Shown: positions 17,214 to 25,127 of the stretch, piece after piece
Numbering within the stretch: position 1 is the stretch's first letter
Layout: each line of letters starts with the position of its first letter
Source: CALHVR01 sp963528625
GTDB taxonomy: Bacteria > Fusobacteriota > Fusobacteriia > Fusobacteriales > Leptotrichiaceae
Reading direction: 5' to 3'
DNA length: 64,000 nt
Assembly: GCA_963528625.1 (NCBI GenBank)
Contig: CAURVQ010000007.1
Coordinates: 1-64,000, forward strand
Made by a program: the position numbers and the translations under genes
The notes under the pieces: generated by a model
What the model was told of the DNA's origin: nothing
Seen by the model: the letters and a program-made list of their open reading frames with translations, nothing else
Databases searched by the model: none

Positions 17214-17303
17214 ATTTATCTTTTATCCTTGCTTACACAATCTTATAGATTTTATATATGAATAAATAAATCCTTTAAATTCGATGCTTACATCTATTTA
17301 TTT

Positions 17304-17494
17304 TCATTTTGCACTACACTTTTTAATCTTTACTAAAAATTCTCCTAATACCTCTGCATTCATATCAAAATCTACTTTATTTTATTTGCCATTTTTATAT
17401 ATTCTACTATTTCATTTCCAACTATTCCTGATTGTGATAATGTTCCAGCAACAGAAGCTCCTACAGCAAGGGGAAATTCCGTTTGATGTGCCAT
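17304..17494 (-). pseudogene. frameshifted small unknown gene
   Basis: An ATG at 17494 with AAAGGAA upstream opens a frame of 40 codons whose composition (MAHQTEFPLAVGASVAGTLS start, Gly/Ala/Val-rich) looks like real protein rather than random AT-rich sequence. It stops at 17372. Adding one A to the AAAA run just before the stop keeps the frame open for another 23 codons, also protein-like (VDFDMNAEVLGEFLVKIKKC), to a TGA at 17304. I read it as a 63-residue gene broken by a one-base slip, or the tail of a larger lost gene. I do not recognise the family. It lies between the two membrane-protein copies on the opposite strand. Confidence 0.45.
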
Positions 17495-17566
17495 ATATTT
17501 TAAATTCCTTTTATTTTTGAATTTTCTGTGGTACAATTTTATAAAATAAAGATAAAAGGTGATTTT

Positions 17567-17764
17567 ATGAAAAAACAAACTATCAATACATTTATTTCGA
17601 TACTTAAATTTATATTTACTGTTGTAGTTACATCTGTCCTAACTACTGTATTTGGTGTTTTAAATCCTTTTTTTATACTTTTATATGTTATTTCAAAAAT
17701 ACTAGCTATCATTTTATTCATAATTATTTTTTGTATGATTTATGATGCTTTGTTTCTATATTAG
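17567..17764 (+). CDS. 65-residue membrane protein of unknown function
   Basis: A small protein with two hydrophobic stretches (about 10-30 and 33-58) and a basic N-terminus. It has no recognised family. The ATG at 17567 is supported by AAAGGTGA 6 nt upstream. An extended -10 box (TGG then TACAAT, 17529-17537) lies 30 nt further up. It precedes the intact copy of the larger membrane protein by 64 nt with no terminator between, so the two may form one transcript. Confidence 0.6.
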   Translation: MKKQTINTFISILKFIFTVVVTSVLTTVFGVLNPFFILLYVISKILAIILFIIIFCMIYDALFLY

Positions 17765-17828
17765 AATACCAAAAGATAAGTTTATAAAAACTATATTATT
17801 TAACAAACATTTTATATAAGGTGGTTAT

Positions 17829-18223
17829 ATGAAAAATTTAATATTCACATTTAACACTATGGTTGAATATCTTTACTCAAAACTTGAAAACATTTGTATT
17901 TCTGGTATTATTTTATCTTTTTTAATAAGTATTTATTATTTAATTAATATATTTTTTGATTTCCCAAAATCTACTGGAACAATTATAATTTGGGTAAGTT
18001 TCATAATTATTTTCTTAGCCTTTATAGGTTATTTTAACAAAATATATGAGTTTTATTTTAAAAATACATCAAATAAATTTTATATAGACATCACTTTTTT
18101 CAATAAATTTAAAACTATTAAACCTAAATATATATTTTTAAAATTATTAGCTATTATTATTTCATTTATTGGAACTTTGGTATTGTCTTTGGTAATAATA
18201 TTTTTTATATTTTCAGTGTATGT
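17829..18223 (+). repeat. long direct repeat, unit 2
   Basis: Partner of 16730-17124; the offset between the units is 1,099 bp. Confidence 0.92.
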
Positions 18224-18290
18224 TATATATCTACTATTAATAGTTTTCATAATTGGGTTTGTTTTCTCTTTTATAGGAAAATTTTTTTAA
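17829..18290 (+). CDS. membrane protein of unknown function, intact copy 2
   Basis: A 153-residue protein with predicted membrane helices at about 22-43, 51-68 and a long hydrophobic region 103-150 that can form two helices. A basic, aromatic loop (about 70-102) lies between. There is no enzymatic motif and I do not recognise it. The ribosome site is AAGGTGG. It is nearly identical over 130 codons to the frameshifted copy at 16730, but the last 24 codons differ, so the pair look like older paralogues homogenised by gene conversion. A two-way terminator follows. Confidence 0.75.
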   Translation: MKNLIFTFNTMVEYLYSKLENICISGIILSFLISIYYLINIFFDFPKSTGTIIIWVSFIIIFLAFIGYFNKIYEFYFKNTSNKFYIDITFFNKFKTIKPKYIFLKLLAIIISFIGTLVLSLVIIFFIFSVYVIYLLLIVFIIGFVFSFIGKFF

Positions 18291-18307
18291 TCAATCTTTT
18301 AAAATAT

Positions 18308-18347
18308 AAAAAACTATGGAGATGTTTAGATTTCCATAGTTTTTTAT
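18308..18347. terminator. bidirectional terminator between membrane-protein copy 2 and the U32 gene
   Basis: A stem built on ACTATGGA/TCCATAGT with partial pairing continuing inward. It is flanked by A-rich sequence on the left and T-rich on the right, so it works for both converging genes. Confidence 0.75.
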
Positions 18348-18469
18348 TATAAAGTGATACAAAATCGTGTTACCATTTTGTTACCAATAACCCTTTTTTA
18401 ACCTTTTTATTTTTATTTACAAATATCTATAATAACTGTAAATACTGTGTTTTATAGTTTTATGCAAAA

Positions 18470-19735
18470 TTACAAAGTATTTTCCATAGTATCCATATCT
18501 GTATCTGATTGACCTTCAGGTAATTTAATTCTAATCAAATCCATCGGTCCCATTTCTAAATCTGTTTCAATTTCAACAATTGTATTTGGATGGACAACAT
18601 CAACCATTTCTTCTTTTTTCACATTATAAAATCCATTTACTTTAAATGGCATTGGATCTCCTTCAGGTCTAACTAACTCAAATTCCATATCAGTAAAAAT
18701 TCTATTTCTTATTTGCCATTTATATTTATTTGGTGCAGTTTTTTCTATTACATTTGCGACTAATTGATATGTTTGACTATACGATAATCCTGTCGCATAA
18801 TTTTGGTCAGCTTCTGTCGTTTTACTTAAATAAAATCCTTTTGAATACAGTCTATGACTTATAGTTTCTAATTCTGCAAGCCATTTTGGATCATATTGAT
18901 AATTTCCAGAATAATAAGAATCTAATGCTCTTTTATACTGTTTTACAACGGTAGAATTATAATAAATACTTTTCATTCTTCCTTCTATTTTAAGAGAATC
19001 AACCCCAGCTTCAAGAACTTGATCTATAAATTCTATTGTACACAAATCTTTTGCATTAAAAATAAATGTTTGATCTCCTTCTTCAACAACATCATGAGCA
19101 CCTTTTTCTTCATGACCTTCAGCTATAACTTTATAATTCCATCTACAATCTTGTGCACAAATTCCTCTATTTGCATCTCTATTTACAAAATAATTACTTA
19201 ATAAACATCTCCCTGAAATTGCCATACACATTGCTCCATGAATAAATACTTCTATTTCAATATCAGGAACTTTCGCTTTTATTTCTTTAATTTCTTTCAA
19301 TGACATTTCCCGAGCAAGTACAACCCTTTTAGCTCCCATATCTTTATACATTTTTACTGTCATCCAGTTCGTACTATTTGCTTGTGTACTTACATGAATC
19401 GGTAAATTTGGAGCATTTTCTCTAACTAATTGCATAACACCCAAATCTGCTACAATTACAGCATCTGCTCCATATTGATCTAATAATTTAATAAATCTAG
19501 GCATATATTTAATTTCTGCATTATGTGCAAAAATATTTAATGTCACATATATTTTTTTACCCATACTATGAACATAATCTATCGCCTGTTTCAACTCACT
19601 ATTTTTAAAATTTGATGACATCCCTCTTAAATTAAATGAAGCTCCTCCTACATAGCACGCATCTGCTCCAAAATGAATTGCTGTTTTTAATTTTTCCATA
19701 TTTCCAGCCGGTGCTAATAATTCTACTCTTTTCAT
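18470..19735 (-). CDS. U32-family protein, TrhP/YrrO-like (tRNA uridine hydroxylation)
   Basis: Annotated by tradition as a U32 peptidase; characterised relatives (E. coli TrhP/YegQ, B. subtilis TrhP2/YrrO) instead hydroxylate U34 of tRNAs using prephenate. The 421-residue protein starts MKRVELLAPAGNMEKL. It has four conserved cysteines (170, 177, 193, 197, within HGAMCMAISGRCLL and RGICAQDCRW) likely to hold an Fe-S cluster. The start at 19735 is chosen because the longer frame from 19762 begins inside dnaB, with AAGGAG lying between. The length matches YrrO. With the TrmR-like methyltransferase at 8950 it could make 5-methoxyuridine, which is inference. Confidence 0.85.
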   Translation of the reverse strand: MKRVELLAPAGNMEKLKTAIHFGADACYVGGASFNLRGMSSNFKNSELKQAIDYVHSMGKKIYVTLNIFAHNAEIKYMPRFIKLLDQYGADAVIVADLGVMQLVRENAPNLPIHVSTQANSTNWMTVKMYKDMGAKRVVLAREMSLKEIKEIKAKVPDIEIEVFIHGAMCMAISGRCLLSNYFVNRDANRGICAQDCRWNYKVIAEGHEEKGAHDVVEEGDQTFIFNAKDLCTIEFIDQVLEAGVDSLKIEGRMKSIYYNSTVVKQYKRALDSYYSGNYQYDPKWLAELETISHRLYSKGFYLSKTTEADQNYATGLSYSQTYQLVANVIEKTAPNKYKWQIRNRIFTDMEFELVRPEGDPMPFKVNGFYNVKKEEMVDVVHPNTIVEIETDLEMGPMDLIRIKLPEGQSDTDMDTMENTL

Positions 19736-19751
19736 TTTTTCTTTTTTCTCC

Positions 19752-21191
19752 TTAATTTCCATATCTTTTCATTTCATTATCACTTATCGTATTCACAAAT
19801 AATTGATATTCAGCTCTAAATCCTAATTTTATTGTTCCTGTCGGTCCACTTCTATGTTTCCCTACTATAACTTCAACTGTCTCAACTTCATCATTTGAAT
19901 TTATATTATTTTGAGATGAATTTGATAAGTATTGTGATGGTATTTCTCCCTGTTGTTTTTCTCCATCTTTCATATAATATTTTTCCCTATATAAAAACAT
20001 TACCATATCTGCATCTTGCTCTATCGCTCCAGACTCTCTCAAATCCGATAAAATCGGTCTTTTATCTACTCTTGATTCAACATTTCTAGATAATTGTGAT
20101 AATGTTAAAATTGGTATATTTAATTCTTTTGCTATTATTTTTAATGAACGAGAAATTTCTGATATTTCTTGTTCTCTACTTTTTTTTGATCCTTCACTTG
20201 GATTAATTAATTGTAAATAATCAATCAACATAAAGTCTAATTTCCCTTCAGCTTTCAATCTTCTAGCTACTGCTTTTATCTCTAAAATGTTTACACTCGA
20301 AGAATCTGAAATATATAATGGTAAATCAAATAATCTTCCAGAAGCATTCCCTAATGCTGTATAGTCATCGTCTGATAATTTCCCATCTTTTATTGCTGTT
20401 AATTTTACTTTTGATTCTATTGATAGCAATCTATCAAAAAGTTGTTCCGTTCCCATTTCTAAACTATAAACTAAAACATGTTTCCCTTTTTTTGCAACAT
20501 TTAACGCTAAATTCAATGCAAATGCTGTTTTACCCATCGCTGGTCTTGCAGCCAATATAATTAAATCTGAACCGTGAAATCCACCTGTTAAATTATTATA
20601 TTGAATAAATCCTGAATCTAAACCTCTTAATCCACCTTTAAATTTAGACATTTCATCTAAACTTTTTAATTTTTGAGTAGCCATTTCACCTAATGAAATT
20701 ACATCTTTTTTTTGTTTAGATTCTGCTATTTTGAATATCATACTTTCAGCTTTATCTAGCATTGTTTCTACTTCTTCATAACCACGATAAGACATTCTAG
20801 TTATTTTTTCACCTGTATCAATTAAAGCTCTTCTTATTGAACATTCTTTTATAATTTCAGCATAATTTATTGCATTCGCTGCTGTTGGTACAACATTTAT
20901 TAAATCATAAACTATCTCTTCTCCACCTATCTCATTTAATAAATCTTTTTGTTTTAAAGAATTTATTACTACTAAAGTATCAATTATTTTCCCTTCATTA
21001 TAAAGTTTTAACATTTCAGAAAATATCATTTTATGATTATTTTTATAAAAATCCTCTGGTCTTATTTTTTCTAAAACATCACTTATTATATCTGGTTTTA
21101 TAAAAATAGATCCTAATAAAGCTTCTTCTGCTTCTATATTATAAGGTATTTTTAAATTATTCTCTACTGTATCATTTTCAAAAAAATCCAT
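19752..21191 (-). CDS. dnaB: replicative DNA helicase DnaB
   Basis: Hexameric helicase that unwinds DNA ahead of the replication fork. The 479-residue protein has the N-terminal primase-interacting domain (PYNIEAEEALLGSIF) and the RecA-like C-terminal domain with Walker A ARPAMGKTAFALN, Walker B FMLIDYLQL and the DLRESGAIEQDADMVMFLYR block. No intein is present. It starts 1 nt after the L9 gene stop, the common rplI-dnaB arrangement. Confidence 0.97.
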   Translation of the reverse strand: MDFFENDTVENNLKIPYNIEAEEALLGSIFIKPDIISDVLEKIRPEDFYKNNHKMIFSEMLKLYNEGKIIDTLVVINSLKQKDLLNEIGGEEIVYDLINVVPTAANAINYAEIIKECSIRRALIDTGEKITRMSYRGYEEVETMLDKAESMIFKIAESKQKKDVISLGEMATQKLKSLDEMSKFKGGLRGLDSGFIQYNNLTGGFHGSDLIILAARPAMGKTAFALNLALNVAKKGKHVLVYSLEMGTEQLFDRLLSIESKVKLTAIKDGKLSDDDYTALGNASGRLFDLPLYISDSSSVNILEIKAVARRLKAEGKLDFMLIDYLQLINPSEGSKKSREQEISEISRSLKIIAKELNIPILTLSQLSRNVESRVDKRPILSDLRESGAIEQDADMVMFLYREKYYMKDGEKQQGEIPSQYLSNSSQNNINSNDEVETVEVIVGKHRSGPTGTIKLGFRAEYQLFVNTISDNEMKRYGN

Positions 21192-21192
21192 T

Positions 21193-21648
21193 TTATTCTT
21201 GTCCCTCTAACATAACTTTTATTTTAACTTTTACTTCTGAATGTAATTTTAACTCAACTGTATGTAATCCTAATTCTTTCATTCTTGTATCAGTTGATAT
21301 TTTTTTCTTATCTACCTCTAAATTTAATTGTTCTTTAATTGCTTCAGCTATCTCTTTTGACCCTACTGAACCAAATACTTTTCTATTATTTCCTGCTTTA
21401 ACTTTTATAACTATTTCTTTATTTTCTAACAATTCTTTTAATTCATTCGCTTTTTGAACTTCTTTGTCGTGAGTTTTTTTTATTTTATCTGCTTTTGCTT
21501 TTAATTTATTAATGTTTTCTGGAGTTGCAGGAATCCCTTTATTTTGTGCAAATAAAAAATTATTTGCATACCCGTCTTTTACTTCCACTATTTCATCTTT
21601 TTTACCAACACCTTTAATTGTTTCTTTTAAAATTACTTTTACTTTCAT
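21193..21648 (-). CDS. rplI: 50S ribosomal protein L9
   Basis: Binds 23S rRNA near the L1 stalk base. 151 residues: N-terminal domain (KVILKETIKGVGKKDEIVEV, then GYANNFLFAQNKGIPAT), the long connecting helix and the C-terminal domain. It sits between dnaX and dnaB with very short gaps. Confidence 0.97.
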   Translation of the reverse strand: MKVKVILKETIKGVGKKDEIVEVKDGYANNFLFAQNKGIPATPENINKLKAKADKIKKTHDKEVQKANELKELLENKEIVIKVKAGNNRKVFGSVGSKEIAEAIKEQLNLEVDKKKISTDTRMKELGLHTVELKLHSEVKVKIKVMLEGQE

Positions 21649-21666
21649 TTTTTATCCCTTCTTCCC

Positions 21667-23112
21667 TTATTTTTGTTCTAATATTTGTCCGTCAAAAAAT
21701 CTAATTACATCATTTATAATTTTATCATTTTCATCCATTTTTTCATCTTTTAAACAAATTGCATTAATTTCTATTTTTGTATTACAAATTTTATTTATTA
21801 TTTTTTCTATTTTAGTTTTTCTATCTATCTCCATAATTTGATTAACATGAAACTGATTTTTTTCAGGAAATTGTATATTAAGTATATTATTTTGTATACT
21901 TTCGGGGGAAGCTTCATTAAATAAAGCGAAAAGAATTCTACTTATATTTTTTACTTCCTGTCGTATATTTTCCCAATTATTTTCAATTACAGAAATATCT
22001 ACATCTTGTACTGATTTATTTTCAACTTTAACTTCTGTTTGTGTAATATTTTGCACATTTTTTTGATTAATAGAATTTAATCTACTTTGCACTTTATCTT
22101 TATAAATTTCATTTACTAGAACATAACCCAACAATCTTTTATCTTCTTCATATTTGAATTCATTTAATATAAAGAAAATATCACTTATTAATTTAAGTGT
22201 AAAATCAATAGATAACGAATTATTTATTCTAAATTCTTCTTTTAAATAATAAGCAAAATCTTTTAAAAATGTTTCAATAACTATTCCTTTTTCCCACATT
22301 TTATCTATAAAATTTATTAATTCCATTTTACTATTTTTTTGAATAAGCATTAAAAATTCTTTTAAAATTTCATTTGGAATAATTCCCAATGCTTTTTGTG
22401 TTTTTGTTATATCAATTTCTTCTCCATTAAAATTTGACACAACTTGCTCAAAGATAGAAAAGCTATCTCTAGCACTTCCTTCTGATTTTCTGTAAATCAA
22501 ATCAAGACTTTCATTATCAATTTGTATATTTTCCTTTTTTGCAACTTCCATCAATAAATTACATATATTTTCTTTTTCAATCGGTTGAAAATCATATCGC
22601 TGACAACGAGAAATAACAGTATCAGGTATTTTATCTATTTCTGTTGTTGCCAATATAAATATAACATGTGATGGCGGTTCTTCTAAAGTTTTTAACAAAG
22701 CATTAAATGCTTCTTTTGTCAACATATGAACTTCATCTATTATATATATTTTTTTTCTACCTTTTATTGGTTGATAATTTATTTTCTCTTTTAATTCTCT
22801 TATTTCATCAATTCCTCTATTTGATGCGGCATCTATTTCTATCATATCCATAGACACACCCTGTGTTATTTCCTGACAATTTTCACAATGTCCACACGGA
22901 TTATCGCTTATTCCATTTTCTAAACAATTTACACCTTTTGCAATTAATCTTGCTATCGTTGTTTTTCCTACACCACGAGGCCCATTAAATAAATAAGCAT
23001 GTGACAATTTATTTTCACGTAAAGAATTTTTTATCGCTCTAGTTACAAATTCTTGTCCTGCTATCTCATTAAAATTTTGTGGTCTATATTTTCTATACAA
23101 TGTTATACTCAA
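21667..23112 (-). CDS. dnaX: DNA polymerase III subunit gamma/tau
   Basis: Clamp-loader ATPase. 481 residues with Walker A GPRGVGKTTIARLIA, the four-Cys zinc module (CNPCGHCENCQ-like, about 64-79), DEVHMLTKEAFNALLK and the SRCQRYDF sensor. The C-terminal region is short and divergent compared with tau of E. coli. The start codon is TTG (protein MSITLYRKYRPQNF), which the strongly conserved N-terminus supports. It has only a weak ribosome site (AGTAGTGAAAAT). It lies 80 nt downstream of groEL. Confidence 0.95.
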   Translation of the reverse strand: MSITLYRKYRPQNFNEIAGQEFVTRAIKNSLRENKLSHAYLFNGPRGVGKTTIARLIAKGVNCLENGISDNPCGHCENCQEITQGVSMDMIEIDAASNRGIDEIRELKEKINYQPIKGRKKIYIIDEVHMLTKEAFNALLKTLEEPPSHVIFILATTEIDKIPDTVISRCQRYDFQPIEKENICNLLMEVAKKENIQIDNESLDLIYRKSEGSARDSFSIFEQVVSNFNGEEIDITKTQKALGIIPNEILKEFLMLIQKNSKMELINFIDKMWEKGIVIETFLKDFAYYLKEEFRINNSLSIDFTLKLISDIFFILNEFKYEEDKRLLGYVLVNEIYKDKVQSRLNSINQKNVQNITQTEVKVENKSVQDVDISVIENNWENIRQEVKNISRILFALFNEASPESIQNNILNIQFPEKNQFHVNQIMEIDRKTKIEKIINKICNTKIEINAICLKDEKMDENDKIINDVIRFFDGQILEQK

Positions 23113-23192
23113 ATATTTTCACTACTTTCTAATTTTTTTTATTCACATACAATCAAAAGTAACTATTTTTCAATAATTGCTTTAATTCAAAA

Positions 23193-24812
23193 TTACATCA
23201 TTCCAGGCATTCCCATTCCGGGCTGTCCTGCTGGTTGTGCTTTTTCTTTTTCATTTGCAACAGCTACTTCTGTTGTAAGCAATACCGATGATACTGAAAT
23301 CGCATTTTGAATTGCACTTCTAGTTACTTTAGCTGGATCAATTATTCCAGTTTTAATCATATCTACATATTCTTCATTCGCAGCATCAAATCCAATTCCT
23401 TGCTCAGAATTTTTAACTTTTTCAATTACAACTCCTGCATCCAGTCCAGCATTTAATGTAATTTGTCTAAGTGGAGCATATAACGCTTTTTTAACAATTT
23501 CTACTCCTAATCCTTCTTCACCTTCTAATCTAAACTCTTCTATCGCTTTAGAAATTTGCACTAAAATTGTTCCACCACCGGGTACAATTCCTTCTTCAAC
23601 TGCTGCTCTTGTTGCATTTAACGCATCTTCTATTCTAAGTTTTCTTTCTTTCATTTCTGTTTCTGTTGCCGCTCCAACTTTTATAACTGCAACTCCGCCA
23701 GATAATTTAGCTAATCTTTCTTGTAATTTTTCTTTATCATAATCAGATGTTGTTTCAGAAATAGCGTGTTTTAATTGAGTTTTTCTATTTTCAATTTCAA
23801 CTTTTTCACCTAATCCATCAACAATTACTGTTGTATCTTTAGAAATTCTAACTTTTTTAGCTTGTCCTAACGAATTTAACTCTGTCGTTTCAATTTTCAT
23901 TCCTTTTTCTTCTGAAATTACTTCTCCACCTGTTAAAATTGCAATATCTTGTAACATCGCTTTTCTTCTATCTCCAAATGCCGGTGCTTTAACTGCCGCT
24001 ACATTCAATGTTCCTCTTAATTTGTTTACAACTAAAGTCGCCAACGCTTCCCCTTCTACATCTTCAGCAATTATTAACATCGGTCTTCCAAATTCTATTG
24101 TTTTTTCTAATGTTGGTAATAGTTCTTTCATATTTGATATTTTTTTATCTGTAATTAATATAAATGGATTATCTAATTCTACTACCATTCTTTCAGTGTC
24201 AGACACCATATATGGCGATAAATATCCATTATCAAACTGCATTCCTTCAACTACTTCCAATGTTGTGTCAAGAGATTTAGCTTCCTCAACTGTTATTACT
24301 CCTGATTCTCCCACTTTTTCCATAGCTTGAGCTATTAAGTCTCCAATTTCTTTATCCCCAGCTGAAATTGCTCCAACTTGTGATATTTCAGCATTTGACT
24401 CAATTTTCTTAGCTCGTTTTCCCAATTCTTCAATCACTTTTTTTGATGCTTTTTCCATACCTTTTCTTATAAATACTGGATTTGCACCAGATGCTACCAT
24501 TTTAAGCCCTTCTTTTATTAATGCTTGTGCTAAAACCGTTGCAGTCGTTGTTCCATCTCCAGCAACATCATTTGACTTCGTTGCCACTTCTTTAACTATT
24601 TGTGCTCCAAGATTTTCAATCGGATCGTTTAATTCTATTTCTCTTGCAATCGTAACTCCATCATTCGTTATTAAAGGAGCTCCATAACCTCTATCTAATA
24701 TAACATTTCTTCCCTTTGGTCCTAAAGTTACTTTAACTGCATCCGCTAAAGTATCTACCCCTACTTCTAACGATTTCCTTGCCTCTTCATCAAATCTTAT
24801 TATTTTTCCCAT
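23193..24812 (-). CDS. groEL: chaperonin GroEL (Hsp60)
   Basis: ATP-driven folding chamber working with GroES. 539 residues from the ATG at 24812, which has GGAGG 5 nt upstream; an in-frame ATG 18 nt further up is unlikely. It shows LGPKGRNVILD, DGTTTATVLAQ, the GATTE-like VGAATETEMKERK motif and a Gly/Met-rich C-terminal tail ending GMGMPGMM. It follows groES by 34 nt. No CIRCE-type inverted repeat is visible before either gene. Confidence 0.98.
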   Translation of the reverse strand: MGKIIRFDEEARKSLEVGVDTLADAVKVTLGPKGRNVILDRGYGAPLITNDGVTIAREIELNDPIENLGAQIVKEVATKSNDVAGDGTTTATVLAQALIKEGLKMVASGANPVFIRKGMEKASKKVIEELGKRAKKIESNAEISQVGAISAGDKEIGDLIAQAMEKVGESGVITVEEAKSLDTTLEVVEGMQFDNGYLSPYMVSDTERMVVELDNPFILITDKKISNMKELLPTLEKTIEFGRPMLIIAEDVEGEALATLVVNKLRGTLNVAAVKAPAFGDRRKAMLQDIAILTGGEVISEEKGMKIETTELNSLGQAKKVRISKDTTVIVDGLGEKVEIENRKTQLKHAISETTSDYDKEKLQERLAKLSGGVAVIKVGAATETEMKERKLRIEDALNATRAAVEEGIVPGGGTILVQISKAIEEFRLEGEEGLGVEIVKKALYAPLRQITLNAGLDAGVVIEKVKNSEQGIGFDAANEEYVDMIKTGIIDPAKVTRSAIQNAISVSSVLLTTEVAVANEKEKAQPAGQPGMGMPGMM

Positions 24813-24846
24813 TTTTCCTCCATTTTTCATTATTTAATCATTTTCA

Positions 24847-25110
24847 TCATTCAACTATTGCTAAAACATTTTTCATATCAATTAATAAATATTCTACATC
24901 TCCATCTTTCACTTCTGTTCCAGTATATTTCTCATAAATTACTTTTTCTCCTAATTTTACTTCTGAAACATCATCTCCAACAGCTAAAACTTCTCCTATT
25001 ATAGGTTTTTCTTTTGAAGCTGTCCCCGGTAAAACAATCCCACTTTTTGTAACTTCTTCTTGTTTAACTTCTTGTATTAATATTCTCTCCCCTAAAGGTT
25101 TTATTATCAT
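24847..25110 (-). CDS. groES: co-chaperonin GroES
   Basis: Lid of the GroEL chamber. 87 residues, with MIIKPLGERILIQEV at the start, a mobile loop (EEVTKSGIVLPGTASKEKP) and the C-terminal DGDVEYLLIDMKNVLAI pattern. An AGGAGG-like site precedes the ATG. The gene starts only 17 nt after the P-type ATPase stop, leaving no room for a promoter of its own immediately upstream. Confidence 0.97.
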   Translation of the reverse strand: MIIKPLGERILIQEVKQEEVTKSGIVLPGTASKEKPIIGEVLAVGDDVSEVKLGEKVIYEKYTGTEVKDGDVEYLLIDMKNVLAIVE

Positions 25111-25127
25111 AACTTTTCCTCCTAATT

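Noticed and set aside
19735..19762. Longer N-terminus of the U32 protein starting inside dnaB
   Set aside because: The AAGGAG ribosome site lies downstream of that ATG, and family members begin with the MKRVELLAPAG-like sequence.
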